64,000 nt of DNA from Azospirillum cavernae (GCF_003590795.1 NZ_QYUL01000002.1:675001-739000); one strand, 5' to 3'; positions 17,137 through 26,748 are shown, counted from the first letter of the stretch. A program made the numbers and translations. Notes: generated from the sequence alone by a model not told the origin.

Positions 17137-19031
17137 GGCAGGTCGCTTCCCTTCGTCGTCTTCGTCGCGGCGGCCCGCGCCGCCCAGCGCGCCAGCCACC
17201 CGACAATCAGCAGCAGCGCGGCCAGCGCCAGACCATACTCGGCCAGCATACGACCCAACCAGCCTTCAACCATGGTGACGGCGCGCAGAAACCGCGCCAG
17301 CCCGACCATGGTCGCGACGCTGTCCTCGTCCCACCCCTCGGCGGCGGTGGGGGCCAGCGCCAGCAGCAAGGTCAAAAACCCCAGCCCCAAAATCAGCCAG
17401 CGGTGACGGCGGGGAATGCGCGAGGGCAACACCCGGCGCAGAATGTCCACCGCGTCCACCGGACGTTCGGGGTCGAACACCCGCGCCTCGGCCACCGCCA
17501 GGGTCAGCCCGTCCAACTCCGGTTCGACCAGCGGCTCCAGCCGCCGCCCGTCGGGACGGCGCAGCGCCTCGATGGCGGCGATCAGCGAGCCGCGACGGCG
17601 GAACTCCCCGGCGACAATATCCGGCGTAACGCCCAGATGCTCGGCGACCAGATCGTCGCGGCTGTGGGCGATGGCCCGGCGCAGAGCGGCGTCCGCCGGA
17701 TCGTCGGGCCGCGCCTCCAGCGCCAGATCGCATTCGGTGTCCAAGCCCATGGAGCGGTTGTTCAGATTGGCCGAACCGACGCGCAACAGCCGGTCATCGA
17801 CCACCATCACCTTGGCGTGGACGGTGATGGCGGTTCCGTCGTCGGCGCGCGGGCAATAGAGGGCGAAGCGGCCATGACGGTCCGCCGCGCGCAACGCCTG
17901 GGCGATGGTGGCCCGCGCGCCCAGCATCACCGTGTTTTCCAGCCAACTGGTGGAGCGCGCCGGGTTGACCACCACCACCTCCGGCCCGTCGTCCTCCCCC
18001 AGCCGCGCCGCCAGCGCGTCGGCCACGGCGGTTGAGGCGAGATATTGGCTTTCCAGATAGATCACCCGGCGGGCCTGGGCGATGGCGGCGAGGAACAGCG
18101 CCTCGACCTCCCGCACCTCCGCCCGTCCGTTGCAGGCGGGGTCGGTGCGGCTGAGGCCGACGCGGGCGCCCGTCACCAGCGGGGCCAGACCGGGCGGCCA
18201 AGGGTCGGCGGGCGTCCGCCGCAGCAGAAAGCGCCGGTAGGCGAAGCGGCGCGGCGGCGGCAACGGCGCGGCGGGGGGCGTCAGTTCCTCCCCCGTGGCG
18301 CGGAGCCAGCGCGCGCGGAACAGATCGCCCAAGGCGCGGGCGGCGTCGCCGTCCACCGCCATCATCACGTCGTGGAACGGCTCATAAGGCGCGCCGTCGG
18401 GCTGGCGGCGCAACCGCTCCTGCCCCCGGTGGGCGCGGGTGTCCCAACGGTTGGCGGTCAGATCCAGCCCGCCGCAAAAGGCCAGGGAATCGTCGATCAC
18501 CAGCAGCTTTTGATGATGGCAGGCCCCGGTCGGGTGGTCGCCGTCCAGCCGGTATTGCAGACGCGGGTGAGTCAGCCAGTTGCGCAACAGAAAGGGATGG
18601 GTCCAACGCGCCAGATCGAACAGTTCGGCGTAATCCCATTTCAACACATGGATGCGCAGATCCGGGCGGCTGGTCGCCAACCAGTTCAGCAGATGGCCCA
18701 GCCGGTCGGGGCGGTGGGCGCGGCGGCTCTGCGGCGTCAGCCGGATGCGCGCGTCGAAATCCCAGGCCGACAGATACACGCTGCGCCGCGCCCGGCGCAG
18801 CGCCGCCTTGGCGTGGAGGAAATACGCCTCGGCGTCGACGATCACCGACAGGCGGTTCGTCCGCTCGATCCGCCAGCAGGTGCGCCCCGGCTCCAGAATC
18901 GCCGCCGTCTCCAACGACGACGGCGCGATCCCGGACAGCCCGGCGGCGTCGGGAGGCGGGGCGAGCGAGGAAGGTGGGTCAACGGTCATCCGGGCGGGTC
19001 CAGGGCGGCGAGGAACGACATCCTGCCTCAT
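17133..19031 (-). CDS. phospholipase D-like / cardiolipin synthase-like protein
   Basis: 632 residues with two HKD motifs: His173-Lys175-Asp180 (HHQKLLVIDD) and His405-Lys407-Asp412 (HAKVMVVDD), the latter followed by VGSANLNNRSMG. Two C-terminal hydrophobic segments (about 540-560 and 600-620) anchor it; the VTT domain often fused to such proteins is absent. PLD-superfamily enzymes hydrolyse or transfer phosphatidyl groups. It pairs with the downstream EEP gene by translational overlap. The start is the ATG at 19031; Met15 is an alternative, and neither has a clear Shine-Dalgarno. Confidence 0.87.
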   Translation of the reverse strand: MRQDVVPRRPGPARMTVDPPSSLAPPPDAAGLSGIAPSSLETAAILEPGRTCWRIERTNRLSVIVDAEAYFLHAKAALRRARRSVYLSAWDFDARIRLTPQSRRAHRPDRLGHLLNWLATSRPDLRIHVLKWDYAELFDLARWTHPFLLRNWLTHPRLQYRLDGDHPTGACHHQKLLVIDDSLAFCGGLDLTANRWDTRAHRGQERLRRQPDGAPYEPFHDVMMAVDGDAARALGDLFRARWLRATGEELTPPAAPLPPPRRFAYRRFLLRRTPADPWPPGLAPLVTGARVGLSRTDPACNGRAEVREVEALFLAAIAQARRVIYLESQYLASTAVADALAARLGEDDGPEVVVVNPARSTSWLENTVMLGARATIAQALRAADRHGRFALYCPRADDGTAITVHAKVMVVDDRLLRVGSANLNNRSMGLDTECDLALEARPDDPADAALRRAIAHSRDDLVAEHLGVTPDIVAGEFRRRGSLIAAIEALRRPDGRRLEPLVEPELDGLTLAVAEARVFDPERPVDAVDILRRVLPSRIPRRHRWLILGLGFLTLLLALAPTAAEGWDEDSVATMVGLARFLRAVTMVEGWLGRMLAEYGLALAALLLIVGWLARWAARAAATKTTKGSDLP

Positions 19032-19137
19032 GTGGGGACGCGCGCTCCATCCTGCCGCAGGGCGAGCGGGGAAAATTGCGCGCGCCCGCGTCGCGCCCGC
19101 GCCAATTTCGTTGCCCCGCCGGGGTGGGCGCGCTTAC

Positions 19138-19307
19138 GGTTCGGCCTTGAGCAGAGTTGCGCCGGTTTGGCGACGCTTTGCCCCCTCCCTAGCCCTCCCC
19201 CGCTTGCCAGCGGGAGAGGGAACTCCGCCGAACGCCGACAAGGCTCCAGGCTCCCTCTCCCGCCACCGGCGGGGGAGGGTCGGGGAGGGGGCAAACAAGG
19301 CCGAACC
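19138..19307. repeat. intergenic GC-rich inverted repeat, copy 3
   Basis: The core, 19177-19295, starts TTTGCCCCCTCCC and ends GGGGAGGGGGCAAA. Outside it a 12-bp perfect pair GGTTCGGCCTTG (19138-19149) and CAAGGCCGAACC (19296-19307) embraces the element. Inside, GAGAGGGAACTCCGCCG and GCCGACAAGGCTCCA are shared with copy 4, so the family is homologous through its middle and not only in the arms. It lies between divergent genes (PLD and the ABC operon). Confidence 0.85.
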
Positions 19308-19362
19308 TCCACATCTTTGCCCCGTCCCACCCCCGCCTTTTCCGAAGATCGCCCCGCCCCCG

Positions 19363-20124
19363 ATGCCGCGCACCGTCGCCTCCCGCCTGATCGACACGCT
19401 GCCCGCCACCCTTCTGCCCATCGCCGCCGGGACCGCCCTGGCTTCGGCGCTGGCCTGGGCGACGGGCCTGGACGCGCTGGGCGCGGCGCGTGCGCTGTTG
19501 GCGGCGCTGGGCCTCTCCTTCCTGCTGATCGCCCCCGCGCTGTTCCTGGGCGCCGCGCTGGGCGCGCTGGCCGGGGCCTGGGCTGGGCTGGCCCCGCAAA
19601 CGGGAAGCGGTCTGGCGGGCCGCGCCCTGATCGCCGCCGGGCCGCTGCTGCCCGGCTTTCTGTTGGCCGCCTGCGCCGCCTTGGCGGTGCGCGCCGGGGC
19701 CGCCGCCGCGCCGCTCGCCTGGGCGGCGCTGGCCCTGCCCGCCGCCTGCCAAGCCGCCCGCCTCGCCCGCCCGGCGATGACGGAGGCGCTGACCAGCGAC
19801 GCCCTGCGCATGGCCGAAGGCTTCGGGCTGGACGACCGCGCGGTGTTGCGCCACCACGCCCTGCCCGCCGCGCTGGCCCCGGTGCTGGGCGGCTTCGCCA
19901 ACGCCACGCTGGCGGCGCTGGCCGGAGCGGTGGCGCTGGAAAGCCTGCTCGACCTGCCGGGATTGGGCGCCCGGCTGATCGACGCCGCCCGCGCCGGATC
20001 GACCTCCGGCGCCCTGCCCGCCCTGATCGCGCTCGGCGGCTTGACCGGGCTGCTGACCGCGCTGGGAACCGCCCTTGGCGCGTGGCTCCAGCCGCTCGCC
20101 GGTTCCGGCGGGAGGGGCCGATGA
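19363..20124 (+). CDS. ABC transporter permease, DppB/OppB-like, short
   Basis: 253 residues from the ATG at 19363 (MPRTVASRLIDTLPA); the frame is open further upstream but only through the repeat. About five or six Ala/Leu-rich membrane segments. The EAA-type loop that contacts the ATPase reads AEGFGLDDRAVLRHHALPAA. It is clearly shorter than usual DppB proteins (about 310-340). First gene of a three-gene operon joined by ATGA overlaps; no substrate-binding protein gene is adjacent. Confidence 0.8.
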   Translation: MPRTVASRLIDTLPATLLPIAAGTALASALAWATGLDALGAARALLAALGLSFLLIAPALFLGAALGALAGAWAGLAPQTGSGLAGRALIAAGPLLPGFLLAACAALAVRAGAAAAPLAWAALALPAACQAARLARPAMTEALTSDALRMAEGFGLDDRAVLRHHALPAALAPVLGGFANATLAALAGAVALESLLDLPGLGARLIDAARAGSTSGALPALIALGGLTGLLTALGTALGAWLQPLAGSGGRGR

Positions 20125-20915
20125 ACCCGCGATCCGACCATCACACGCGCCGCCATGGCCGGGGCGCCGCCGGGCTGGCCCTGCTGGCGGCGCTGGCTCT
20201 GGCCTGCACCGTCGCGCCGCTGCTGAGCGACGGCGCCGCCCCGCTGCGCGCCGACAGCGATCCGGTTCTGACCGCGCTGACCGACGGGCGCGGCAGCCTG
20301 TCCTTCGCCCTGTTGAGCGGGTTGTTGGGCGCGGGGCTGGGGCTGGGTTGGGCCGTGCTGGCCACCGCGCTGGGGGAACGGACGGAACGCCGCCTGATGG
20401 CCGCCGCCGCCCGGTTGGCGGGGCTGCCGCTGGCGCTGCTGGCCCCGCTGGGGGCCGGGTTGATGGGCGGCGGCTTGCCGCTTCTCGCCCTGCTGGTGGC
20501 GGTCAGCGCCGCGCCGCTGGTCGCCGGGCTGGCCCATGGCGAGTTGCGCGACCTGCTGCGCCGGGAGTTTCTGATCGCCGCCCGCGCCGCCGGGCTGTCG
20601 CAGGGGGCGATCCTGCGCCATCACCTGATTCCCAACGCCGTCCGCCCGCTGCTGGCCGCCGGGGCCGTCGCCCTGCCGCGCGCGCTGGCGGTGGAAAGCT
20701 TCGCCAGCCTGCTCGGCCTTGGCCTGCCGTCGCCGGTGGGAAGCTGGGGGGCGACGATCGGCTTGGCCGCGCGGCTGGGCGACGGGCTGGCCTTGATCCC
20801 GGCGGCGCTGCTGCTGTCCCTGTCCCTGTGGGCGCTTCACGCCGTGGCGGACGAAGCGCTCAGCCTCGCCGCCGAAGGGCCGCACGGCGGCGCGGCCACG
20901 GACGCCCGCGCATGA
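20121..20915 (+). CDS. ABC transporter permease, DppC/OppC-like
   Basis: 264 residues from the ATG at 20121, overlapping the previous stop (ATGA). An N-terminal membrane segment (GLALLAALALACTVAPLL) is followed by about five more; the EAA loop IAARAAGLSQGAILRHHLIP is well conserved. The ending GLPSPVGSWGATI is the DppC-type signature. It would form the membrane heterodimer with the upstream permease. Substrate unknown. Confidence 0.83.
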   Translation: MNPRSDHHTRRHGRGAAGLALLAALALACTVAPLLSDGAAPLRADSDPVLTALTDGRGSLSFALLSGLLGAGLGLGWAVLATALGERTERRLMAAAARLAGLPLALLAPLGAGLMGGGLPLLALLVAVSAAPLVAGLAHGELRDLLRREFLIAARAAGLSQGAILRHHLIPNAVRPLLAAGAVALPRALAVESFASLLGLGLPSPVGSWGATIGLAARLGDGLALIPAALLLSLSLWALHAVADEALSLAAEGPHGGAATDARA

Positions 20916-22588
20916 CCACCATCGCCCCCGCCCTCGCCGACCCGCCGACGACCAACCCGCCCGTCGCCGCCGATGGGCTGACCCTGCTGGCGGGCGACCG
21001 CGTGCTGATCGACCGCGCCGACTTGCGGCTGGAGGCGGGCGCGGTGCTCGCCCTGACCGGCGGGGCCGGAGCGGGCAAAACCCTGCTGCTGCGCGCCCTG
21101 GCCGGGCTGCCGCTGCCCGGCGTGGCGCAGGCCGGACAGGCCCATGTGGATGGTCGCCGCCTGCTGATCGCGCAGGGCGGACGGATGGCTCCGCAACGCC
21201 CGCTGGCCTTGCAGGCGGCGGACGTCATCGGCCATCATCTGGGGCTGGACACCAGCGCCGCGCTGCGCCGCATGGCCGACGCGCTCGACCGCATGGGGGT
21301 TCCCGCCGCCGCCCGGCGCTTCGACCTGCCGCCCGACCGCCTGCCCGACTCGCTGCGGTGGGCGGCGCTGTTCGCCTTGGCCATCGCCGTCGGCCCGGCG
21401 GTTCTGCTGACCGACGCGCCCGCCGCCGGGCTGGATCCCACCGTGCGCCTGCGCCTTCTGCACCGGCTGGCCGATTGGGCGCGCGAGAGCGCCGTCGCGC
21501 TGATTGTCGCCGGGCGGCCCGAAGACGGGCTGGACGGCCCCGCCGACCAGCGTTTGGCCCTGCATGGCGGGCGGCTGCTGCCCACCCCCGCCGACCCGAC
21601 CCCGCTGCCCGCCCCCAACCCAGCGCGCGGGCGGGCGGGAACCGAGGTGATGACCGCGCGCAGCGTCACCGTGTCCTTTCCGCTGGGCGTCAGCCCGACG
21701 GGGGAGGAACGGCGCCTGACCGTGGTCCATCCGTTGGATCTCGATCTGGCCGACGGCGAAACCCTGGTCCTGCTGGGCGAAACCGGCAGCGGCAAGGCGA
21801 TGCTGGCCCGCGCCCTGCTGCACCTGCCGCCGCCCACCAAGGGCCATGTCGCCTGGATGGGCCGCGATCTGGCCAAGGCCGACGCCGCCGGGATGCGGCG
21901 GATTCGCCGTGACCTGCAACCGCTGTTTCCCGACCCGGCGGCGGCGCTCGATCCGGCGATGACCGTTGGCGGCCAACTGGCGACGGTTCTGGAATCCCTG
22001 CGGCCCGAGATCCCCGCCGACCGCCGCGCCCATCGGGTCGCCGACGCCCTGCGGGCGGTGGGTTTGTCCGCCGACACGGCGACGCGCTGGCCCGCGACCC
22101 TGAATCCGCCCGAAGCCGCGCGGGTCGGGCTGGCCCGCGCCCTGATTCCGGAGCCGCGCGCGCTGGTCTGCGACGAGCCTCTCGCCACCCTGTCGGCGGA
22201 GGAGCGCGCCGATTTCTGGGACGATCTGCTGACCGCGCGGGACCGGCGGCGGCTGCCCGTCATCCTGACGACGGAGCGGGTGGAAGAGGGCTTGCGCCAC
22301 GCCGACCGCGCCCTGGTTCTGTTGATGGGCCGGGTGGTTGAAAGCGGCGACGCCGACGCCCTGCTCCACCACGCCCGCCACCCCTACACCCAGGCGATGC
22401 TGAGCGCGGCGCGCGGCGAGGCCCCGGCCTTGGACGGCGACGCGCCATCGGCCTTGCGCCCGCCCGACGGCTGCGCGCTGCGCCTGCGCTGCCCCAAGGC
22501 GCGAAGCTTTTGCGCCCAGGCCGTCCCGGCTTTGGAACAGGTCGCACCCGGCCATCAGGTCGCCTGCCATTACTGGGACACGCCCTAA
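20912..22588 (+). CDS. fused double ABC ATPase, Dpp/Opp-like, with degenerate motifs
   Basis: 558 residues from the ATG at 20912 (ATGA overlap). Two ATPase halves. Half 1: Walker A GGAGAGKT (50-57), Walker B ending LLTDAP with Ala169 where the catalytic Glu should be; the signature is only LPDSLRWA. Half 2: Walker A GETGSGKA (289-296), Walker B LVCDEP intact, but the Q-loop reads LFPDP (Pro for Gln), the signature LNPPE replaces LSGGQ, and the switch position reads LTTERVEEG with no His. The C-terminal oligo_HPY region with its cysteines (521, 527, 534, 552) is kept. Either a strongly diverged importer or one losing function. Confidence 0.8.
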   Translation: MTTIAPALADPPTTNPPVAADGLTLLAGDRVLIDRADLRLEAGAVLALTGGAGAGKTLLLRALAGLPLPGVAQAGQAHVDGRRLLIAQGGRMAPQRPLALQAADVIGHHLGLDTSAALRRMADALDRMGVPAAARRFDLPPDRLPDSLRWAALFALAIAVGPAVLLTDAPAAGLDPTVRLRLLHRLADWARESAVALIVAGRPEDGLDGPADQRLALHGGRLLPTPADPTPLPAPNPARGRAGTEVMTARSVTVSFPLGVSPTGEERRLTVVHPLDLDLADGETLVLLGETGSGKAMLARALLHLPPPTKGHVAWMGRDLAKADAAGMRRIRRDLQPLFPDPAAALDPAMTVGGQLATVLESLRPEIPADRRAHRVADALRAVGLSADTATRWPATLNPPEAARVGLARALIPEPRALVCDEPLATLSAEERADFWDDLLTARDRRRLPVILTTERVEEGLRHADRALVLLMGRVVESGDADALLHHARHPYTQAMLSAARGEAPALDGDAPSALRPPDGCALRLRCPKARSFCAQAVPALEQVAPGHQVACHYWDTP

Positions 22589-22613
22589 ACAAGCGGCGGA
22601 CGTCGCTCCACGC

Positions 22614-22730
22614 TTTGCCCCCTCCCTAACCCTCCCCCGCTTGTCAGCGGGAGAGGGAACTCCGCCGCGCGCCGACAAGGCTCCAAGCCCCCTCTCCCGC
22701 AGCGCGGGGGAGGGTTGGGGAGGGGGCAAA
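22614..22730. repeat. intergenic GC-rich inverted repeat, copy 4
   Basis: Begins TTTGCCCCCTCCCTAACCC and ends GGGGAGGGGGCAAA. The centre carries GAGAGGGAACTCCGCCG and GCCGACAAGGCTCCA as in copy 3. It lies between the ABC ATPase gene and the following histidine kinase gene, both on the plus strand. Confidence 0.85.
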
Positions 22731-22836
22731 CGGCGCCGAACTCGCGCAACGCTGCTGAAGCGCAACACCATCGCATGGCTGTTTTCCCGGCGGCGACGTA
22801 GTAGACTGCGCTGACCGCTGGATTGATGGGACGCCG

Positions 22837-24720
22837 ATGGCCTTTCCCCAGATCGAAGACTCCGGGTGTTTGGGTCTCGACCTTTTGGCCGGGCTTGCGG
22901 TTCCTTTGTGGCTGGCGCAGCCGGATGGCTTGGTCGTTTGGTTGAACGACTCGGCGCGCGGCTTGCTCGATCTGCCGGACGCCGCCGACGAGTCCGCGAT
23001 CCGCCTGCGCGCCGACGCCAAGGCCAGCGCCGCTTTGACCTCCTGCCTGACCAACGGACGGGCGACCAACGCCACCATCGCCTTCCAAACCTGCTCGACG
23101 GCGCCGCTCTTGGATCTCGACGTCCGCGTCACCCGCGCGCCCGCCAGCCGGTTCGGCACGGCGACGCCGCTGCTGTTGATCGAGGCGACCGCCGACCACG
23201 TCGCCCGGCAGGAACTGGCGCGGCTGACCGAGCAGCTTGTGGCGCTGTCTTACGCCTACCCCGATGTGCGGTTCGAGCTGCGGCGCGACGGCTCCATCCT
23301 GGATTTCGCCACGGCCAGCCCGGCGGAGTTGAACATTCCGGCGGAGCGCTTTCTCAACGGTCGGGTGCAGGATGTTCTGCCCGACCCGGCGGGCGCCCTG
23401 GTGGCTGACGCGTTGGAGCGCCTGTCCGCTGGCGAAACCGTCGTCGGCGTCGAATTCACCCTGCCCGCCCCCTCCCCCCGCCAGAATGACGCCACCTTTG
23501 AGGCCCGGTTGGTCGCTTTGATGGATGGCGACCGGGTGCTGTGCAGCGTCCGCAACGTCAGCGAACGGGTCCGCGCCGAACGGGACGCCCGGCAGTCGCA
23601 CGCCCGACTGCTCGACGCCATCGACAGCGTGCCCGACGGTTTCGTCCTTTACGACGCGCAAGACCGGCTGGTTTTGTGCAACCAGCGTTACCGCGCCCTG
23701 TTCGCCACGCACCCGGACCTGCTCGCCCCCGGCACCCCGTTTGAGACAGTCCTGCGCGAAACCGCCCGTCGCGGCGTCTACCGGATGCCGCCCGAGGCGC
23801 TGGAATCCTGGATCGCCCAGCGCCTCGCCCTGCACCGCGACGGCGGCCCGCCGGTCGAGGTGGAGTTGCAGGATGGCCGCTGGCTGCGCATTGAGGAACG
23901 GCGGACCAGCGACGGCGGCGCCGTCGGCGTGCGCACCGACATCACCGACCTGAAAAACCGCGCCCTGGAGTTGGCCACCGCCCGCGACGAGGCGCAGCGG
24001 GCCAACCGCCACAAATCCGATTACGTCCATCATTTGAGCCACGAGCTGCGCACCCCGCTGACCGCCGTGATGGGATTCGCCGAGATCCTGCGGGACGAGG
24101 TGATGGGACCGCTGGACAACCCGCGTTACCGCGACGCGGCGGCGCAGATCGCCACCGCTGGCGAGTATATGTTGGAGCTTATCAACAACCTGCTCGACCT
24201 CGCCCGGATCGAAGCGGGCAAGATGGAGCTTTATGAGGAGCCGTGCAATTTGCCGCTCATCATCGACGCCACCACCGCAATGCTGGGCGCGCGGGCGCAA
24301 GGGGCCGGGCTGGCGCTGAACAGCAGCGTGGCCGATGACCTGCCCTGCCTGTACGGCGACCCGACGCTGATCCGCCAGATGCTGACCAATCTGGTCGGCA
24401 ACGCGGTGAAATTCACCCCGCCCGGCGGACAAATCGGGGTGGCCGCCCATCTGAACGACGGGGGAAGCCTGAGCCTGTCGGTCAGCGACACCGGGCGCGG
24501 CATGGCGCCGGAGCAAATCCCCCTGGCGCTGACCGCCTTTTCGCAGGCGCATGACCGGATGACAACGACCGAGCACGGCTCCGGCCTTGGCCTGCCGCTG
24601 ACCTGCGCCCTGCTGGCCCTGCACAACGGGCGGCTGGACATCGACAGCGCGCCGGGCCGGGGAACGACCGTGCGCTTGACCTTCCCCGCCGAACGGGTTG
24701 GGGTGGAAGAGCGGGTCTGA
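22837..24720 (+). CDS. PAS-domain sensor histidine kinase, cytoplasmic
   Basis: 627 residues, no membrane segment. An N-terminal PAS-like region (about 10-110) is followed by a second (140-250) and a PAS_7-type domain (255-385; LLDAIDSVPDGFVLYDAQDR, LCNQRYRALF). HisKA carries His402 (HHLSHELRTPLTAVMGF), followed by HATPase_c (NLVGNAVKFTPPGGQ, DTGRGM, GLGLPLTC). No receiver domain and no neighbouring response regulator, so it is an orphan kinase with unknown partner. Two-PAS or three-PAS orphan kinases of this type are abundant in Rhodospirillales. Confidence 0.9.
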   Translation: MAFPQIEDSGCLGLDLLAGLAVPLWLAQPDGLVVWLNDSARGLLDLPDAADESAIRLRADAKASAALTSCLTNGRATNATIAFQTCSTAPLLDLDVRVTRAPASRFGTATPLLLIEATADHVARQELARLTEQLVALSYAYPDVRFELRRDGSILDFATASPAELNIPAERFLNGRVQDVLPDPAGALVADALERLSAGETVVGVEFTLPAPSPRQNDATFEARLVALMDGDRVLCSVRNVSERVRAERDARQSHARLLDAIDSVPDGFVLYDAQDRLVLCNQRYRALFATHPDLLAPGTPFETVLRETARRGVYRMPPEALESWIAQRLALHRDGGPPVEVELQDGRWLRIEERRTSDGGAVGVRTDITDLKNRALELATARDEAQRANRHKSDYVHHLSHELRTPLTAVMGFAEILRDEVMGPLDNPRYRDAAAQIATAGEYMLELINNLLDLARIEAGKMELYEEPCNLPLIIDATTAMLGARAQGAGLALNSSVADDLPCLYGDPTLIRQMLTNLVGNAVKFTPPGGQIGVAAHLNDGGSLSLSVSDTGRGMAPEQIPLALTAFSQAHDRMTTTEHGSGLGLPLTCALLALHNGRLDIDSAPGRGTTVRLTFPAERVGVEERV

Positions 24721-24727
24721 CTCCCCC

Positions 24728-24846
24728 TAAGCAGGTTTCTCCAGATCGGGCCACACATGGCCCGGCCTGGAGAAACCTGCGGACTCAATGTTTTGCAGGT
24801 TTTCCGAGCCTGCCCATGTGTGGGCAGAGTTCGGAAAACCTGCTTA
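24728..24846. repeat. nested double-hairpin inverted-repeat element
   Basis: Two adjacent hairpins. Hairpin 1 has a perfect 14-bp stem, GCAGGTTTCTCCAG (24731-24744) with CTGGAGAAACCTGC (24767-24780), and an inner CGGGCC/GGCCCG pair. Hairpin 2 has a 13-bp stem, GCAGGTTTTCCGA (24795-24807) with TCGGAAAACCTGC (24831-24843), and an inner CTGCCCA/TGGGCAG pair. The apex CCACACATGG of hairpin 1 is the exact reverse complement of CCATGTGTGG in hairpin 2, and the outer ends TAAGCAGGTT / AACCTGCTTA also pair. It lies between two convergent genes, with no T-tract. Confidence 0.85.
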
Positions 24847-24861
24847 GACGACGACGCGGCT

Positions 24862-26565
24862 TTATCCCGCCCGCAGCGCCGACAAAAAGCCGTCGACCTC
24901 GGCCCGCATGCGGGCGGTGTCGCCCGACACGGTTTCAACCGTGCCGACCATCACCGACGAGGCCTGTTCGGAGGACGCGGCGGCGGCGGTGACGGCGGCG
25001 ATGTTCCCCGACACGTCGCGGGCGCCGTCGGCGGCGTCGTGGATGTTGGCGGCGATCTCGCCGACGGCGGCGGTTTGCTGCTCCACCGCCGCCGCGACGG
25101 CTCCGGCGATCTCGTTCAGCTTGGCGATGGTGCGGGTGACGGCGTCGATGCTGTCCACCGCCGTGCCGGACGCCGTTTGAATCTCGGCGATGCGCGCCTG
25201 GATCTCGGCGGTCGCCTTGGCGGTCTGCCCGGCCAGAATCTTCACCTCCGACGCGACCACGGCAAAGCCCTTGCCCGCCTCGCCCGCCCGCGCCGCTTCG
25301 ATGGTGGCGTTCAGCGCCAACAGATTGGTTTGCCCGGCGATGCCGGAAATCAGATCGACCACCTTGCCGATCTCCGCCGCCGCGTTGGCCAGACTGCCCA
25401 TCACCACGGTCCCGCGTTCGGCGTCGCGCGTCGCCGTGGCGGCGATGCCCGCCGAATCGCCGACCAACCGGGCGATCTCAGCGAAGGACGCCGACAGCTC
25501 CGCCGTCGCCGCCGCCACGCTGTCCACATTGGCGGACGCCCGGCCCGACGCCGCCGACACCGCGTCGGCGTGGGCGGCGGTGTCCGCCGCGCTGGTCGCC
25601 ATGCCGCTGGCCGCCGTCGCCAAGCTGGCGGTGGAGTCGGCCAGCGCCTCGACCAGCCGCTTCACCGTCGCCTCGAAGCCCTGGGCCAGTCTTTGCAGCT
25701 CGCGGCGGCGCTCTTCGGCGGCGGCGGCCTTCAAGCGCTCCTGTTCGGCCTGGAGCCGTTCGGCCTCCAACATGTTGTCCTTGAACACCCGCGCGGCGGC
25801 GGCCATCCGGCCAATCTCGTCCCGCCGTCCATCGTCAAAGGACGCCGAGAAATCGCGCGCGGCCAACCGTTCCAGCGCCGACGCCACCGCCAGGATGGGC
25901 CGCGACACGCTGCGGACCAGCGCCCAGCCAAAGGCCAGCGACAGCAGCGTGCAGAGCGCCACCACGCCCATCACCTGGGAATGCGCCGCTGTGTAGACCT
26001 CGCCCCCCCGGTCGGCGACCGTTCCGGCTTCCTGGATCGCGCCGTCCACCAGAGCGGTCAGGGTTTCCTGAACGCGGGCGAAGGCGACCGCGCTGGGGCG
26101 TTTGAAGACGCTGGCGGCGGATTGGCTTTGGTTGTCGCGGACCAGACTGCGCACCCGGTCGGCGGCGGACGCGTAGTTTTTCCACGCCTCGTCAAAGGCG
26201 GTCAGCCGCTCCGCCGTGTCGCCGCTGGAAAACAGCGGCCCGGCGGCGGCGCGCAGGCGGGCGACGTTCGCCTCGGCGGCCTTCAGGTTGGTTTCCACCT
26301 GATCGATCTGCATGGCGTTGGTGGAGAGCGCGTAAGCCGCCTCGGCGATGCGGTAGCCCTGCGCCGCCGCCGTCAATTGCCCGGCCAACTGGGTGCTGGG
26401 CAGCGAGCGGCCCCGCATGGTTTCCGCCGCGCTGTTTAGAATATCAAGTCGATCCAGCGTAAACAGACCAAAACCACCGGCCATCACCACGGTCCCGAGA
26501 ACCGCGACTATGATTTTCGCGCGAATGGTGAATCGTGAAAATGCCTGCATTTTAGCCATTCTCAA
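24862..26565 (-). CDS. methyl-accepting chemotaxis protein
   Basis: 567 residues. TM1 about 12-35 ([20 protein letters not shown]), a helical periplasmic sensor, TM2 about 190-212, HAMP, then the signalling domain with hairpin tip [20 protein letters not shown] and the flanking helices. It signals through CheW/CheA at the cell pole; ligand unknown. No che genes are adjacent. The start is the ATG at 26565 (MRMAKMQAF); internal Met4 or Met6 are possible. Confidence 0.93.
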   Translation of the reverse strand: MRMAKMQAFSRFTIRAKIIVAVLGTVVMAGGFGLFTLDRLDILNSAAETMRGRSLPSTQLAGQLTAAAQGYRIAEAAYALSTNAMQIDQVETNLKAAEANVARLRAAAGPLFSSGDTAERLTAFDEAWKNYASAADRVRSLVRDNQSQSAASVFKRPSAVAFARVQETLTALVDGAIQEAGTVADRGGEVYTAAHSQVMGVVALCTLLSLAFGWALVRSVSRPILAVASALERLAARDFSASFDDGRRDEIGRMAAAARVFKDNMLEAERLQAEQERLKAAAAEERRRELQRLAQGFEATVKRLVEALADSTASLATAASGMATSAADTAAHADAVSAASGRASANVDSVAAATAELSASFAEIARLVGDSAGIAATATRDAERGTVVMGSLANAAAEIGKVVDLISGIAGQTNLLALNATIEAARAGEAGKGFAVVASEVKILAGQTAKATAEIQARIAEIQTASGTAVDSIDAVTRTIAKLNEIAGAVAAAVEQQTAAVGEIAANIHDAADGARDVSGNIAAVTAAAASSEQASSVMVGTVETVSGDTARMRAEVDGFLSALRAG

Positions 26566-26680
26566 GACTCCTCCGCGCGCCCGTCAGGGCGGTGATTGTG
26601 GGAAATATCCGATCATTCGGTGTCTAATTTTCCTACGGGATACGTTTAAAATTATCAACACAGATCTTTCACGCAAACGC

Positions 26681-26715
26681 AAAACGACCGCCGCGCCCGG
26701 GGCGCGGCGGTCGTT
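26681..26715 (-). terminator. intrinsic terminator of the DJ-1-like gene
   Basis: AACGACCGCCGCGCCC (26683-26698) is mirrored by GGGCGCGGCGGTCGTT (26700-26715). Read on the minus strand the stem is followed by TTTTGCG, a short U-tract. It lies 34 nt beyond the stop of the gene at 26749. Confidence 0.8.
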
Positions 26716-26748
26716 CAGCAACCGCAGATGTCAGATGGCGTGAAGCGG

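Noticed and set aside
20837..22771. 644-codon minus-strand open frame opposite the ABC ATPase gene
   Set aside because: Gly/Gln/Arg-rich shadow; the plus-strand ATPase has recognisable motifs and ATGA coupling.
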